Of a stretch of DNA of 6,065 nucleotides, positions 6,056-6,065 are shown piece after piece (positions within the stretch are counted from its first letter, which is position 1; every line of letters begins with the position of its first letter). The stretch spans positions 1 through 6,065 of the forward strand of contig CAYMAA010000096.1 of assembly GCA_964388305.1 (NCBI GenBank), read 5' to 3'. The notes beneath the pieces are model-generated. The model had not been told where the DNA came from and ran no database searches. It saw only the letters and a list, made by a program, of their open reading frames with translations. A program made the position numbers and the translations under genes. Source of the DNA: JAJQCI01 sp964388305 (GTDB lineage: Bacteria > Bacillota > Clostridia > Lachnospirales > CAG-274).

Positions 6056-6065
6056 TGCTTTTCTT

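Larger units (their letters stand above)
5793..6065. other. AT-rich upstream region of the operon, no gene recognised
   Basis: Besides the repeats listed separately, two minus-strand frames come in from the right edge. One ends at TAG 5986-5984 after 26 lysine-rich codons; the other ends at TAA 5982-5980 after 27 codons. Either could be the tail of a gene outside the window, but both are open only because the strand is A-rich, so I do not call a gene. The octamer CTTCGTAA occurs at 5849-5856 and 5993-6000. I see no strong terminator. Confidence 0.5.

Overview
The window looks like chromosomal DNA from a low-GC Gram-positive bacterium, most likely an anaerobic member of the Clostridia. The evidence is very AT-rich intergenic DNA, strong GGAGG- or GGGGGTGA-type ribosome binding sites, consensus sigma-A promoters, and a [4Fe-4S] flavoprotein-like protein of a kind common in gut anaerobes. 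I cannot name a genus.

Layout from left to right: positions 1-480 are AT-rich and hold no convincing complete gene. They contain short direct repeats, a weak cre-like site and a strong SD-like string on the minus strand. Next is a plus-strand MerR-family regulator (496-1338) with its own extended -10 promoter and an almost leaderless transcript start. It converges with, and overlaps by 17 bp, a four-gene minus-strand operon. Read in transcription order, the operon is: a CsaB/WcaK-type polysaccharide pyruvyl transferase (5723-4692), a GT4-type glycosyltransferase (4690-3596), a second and dissimilar polysaccharide pyruvyl transferase family protein (3590-2469), and a 2x[4Fe-4S] F420-hydrogenase/dehydrogenase beta-subunit-like protein (2518-1322). 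The first gene has a near-perfect sigma-A promoter (TTGACA-17-TAAAAT) starting about 34 nt upstream. Positions 5793-6065 are AT-rich and repeat-bearing.

The likely theme is building or modifying an extracellular or cell-wall glycan. The glycosyltransferase would add a sugar, and the two PF04230 proteins would add ketal-pyruvate or a related group. The FrhB-like protein belongs to a family repeatedly found beside such transferases in polysaccharide loci, but its chemistry there is not established. No flippase, polymerase or priming transferase is in the window, so the unit would act with genes elsewhere.

The most unusual point is a run of eight G residues (minus strand, 2540-2533) at the junction of the last two operon genes. 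As written, it makes the second pyruvyl transferase read 50 nt into the FrhB-like gene. One extra G would instead end it at a TAA 11 nt before the next start, and one fewer G would fuse the two proteins in frame. That makes it a candidate slippage or phase-variation site, or a sequencing error.
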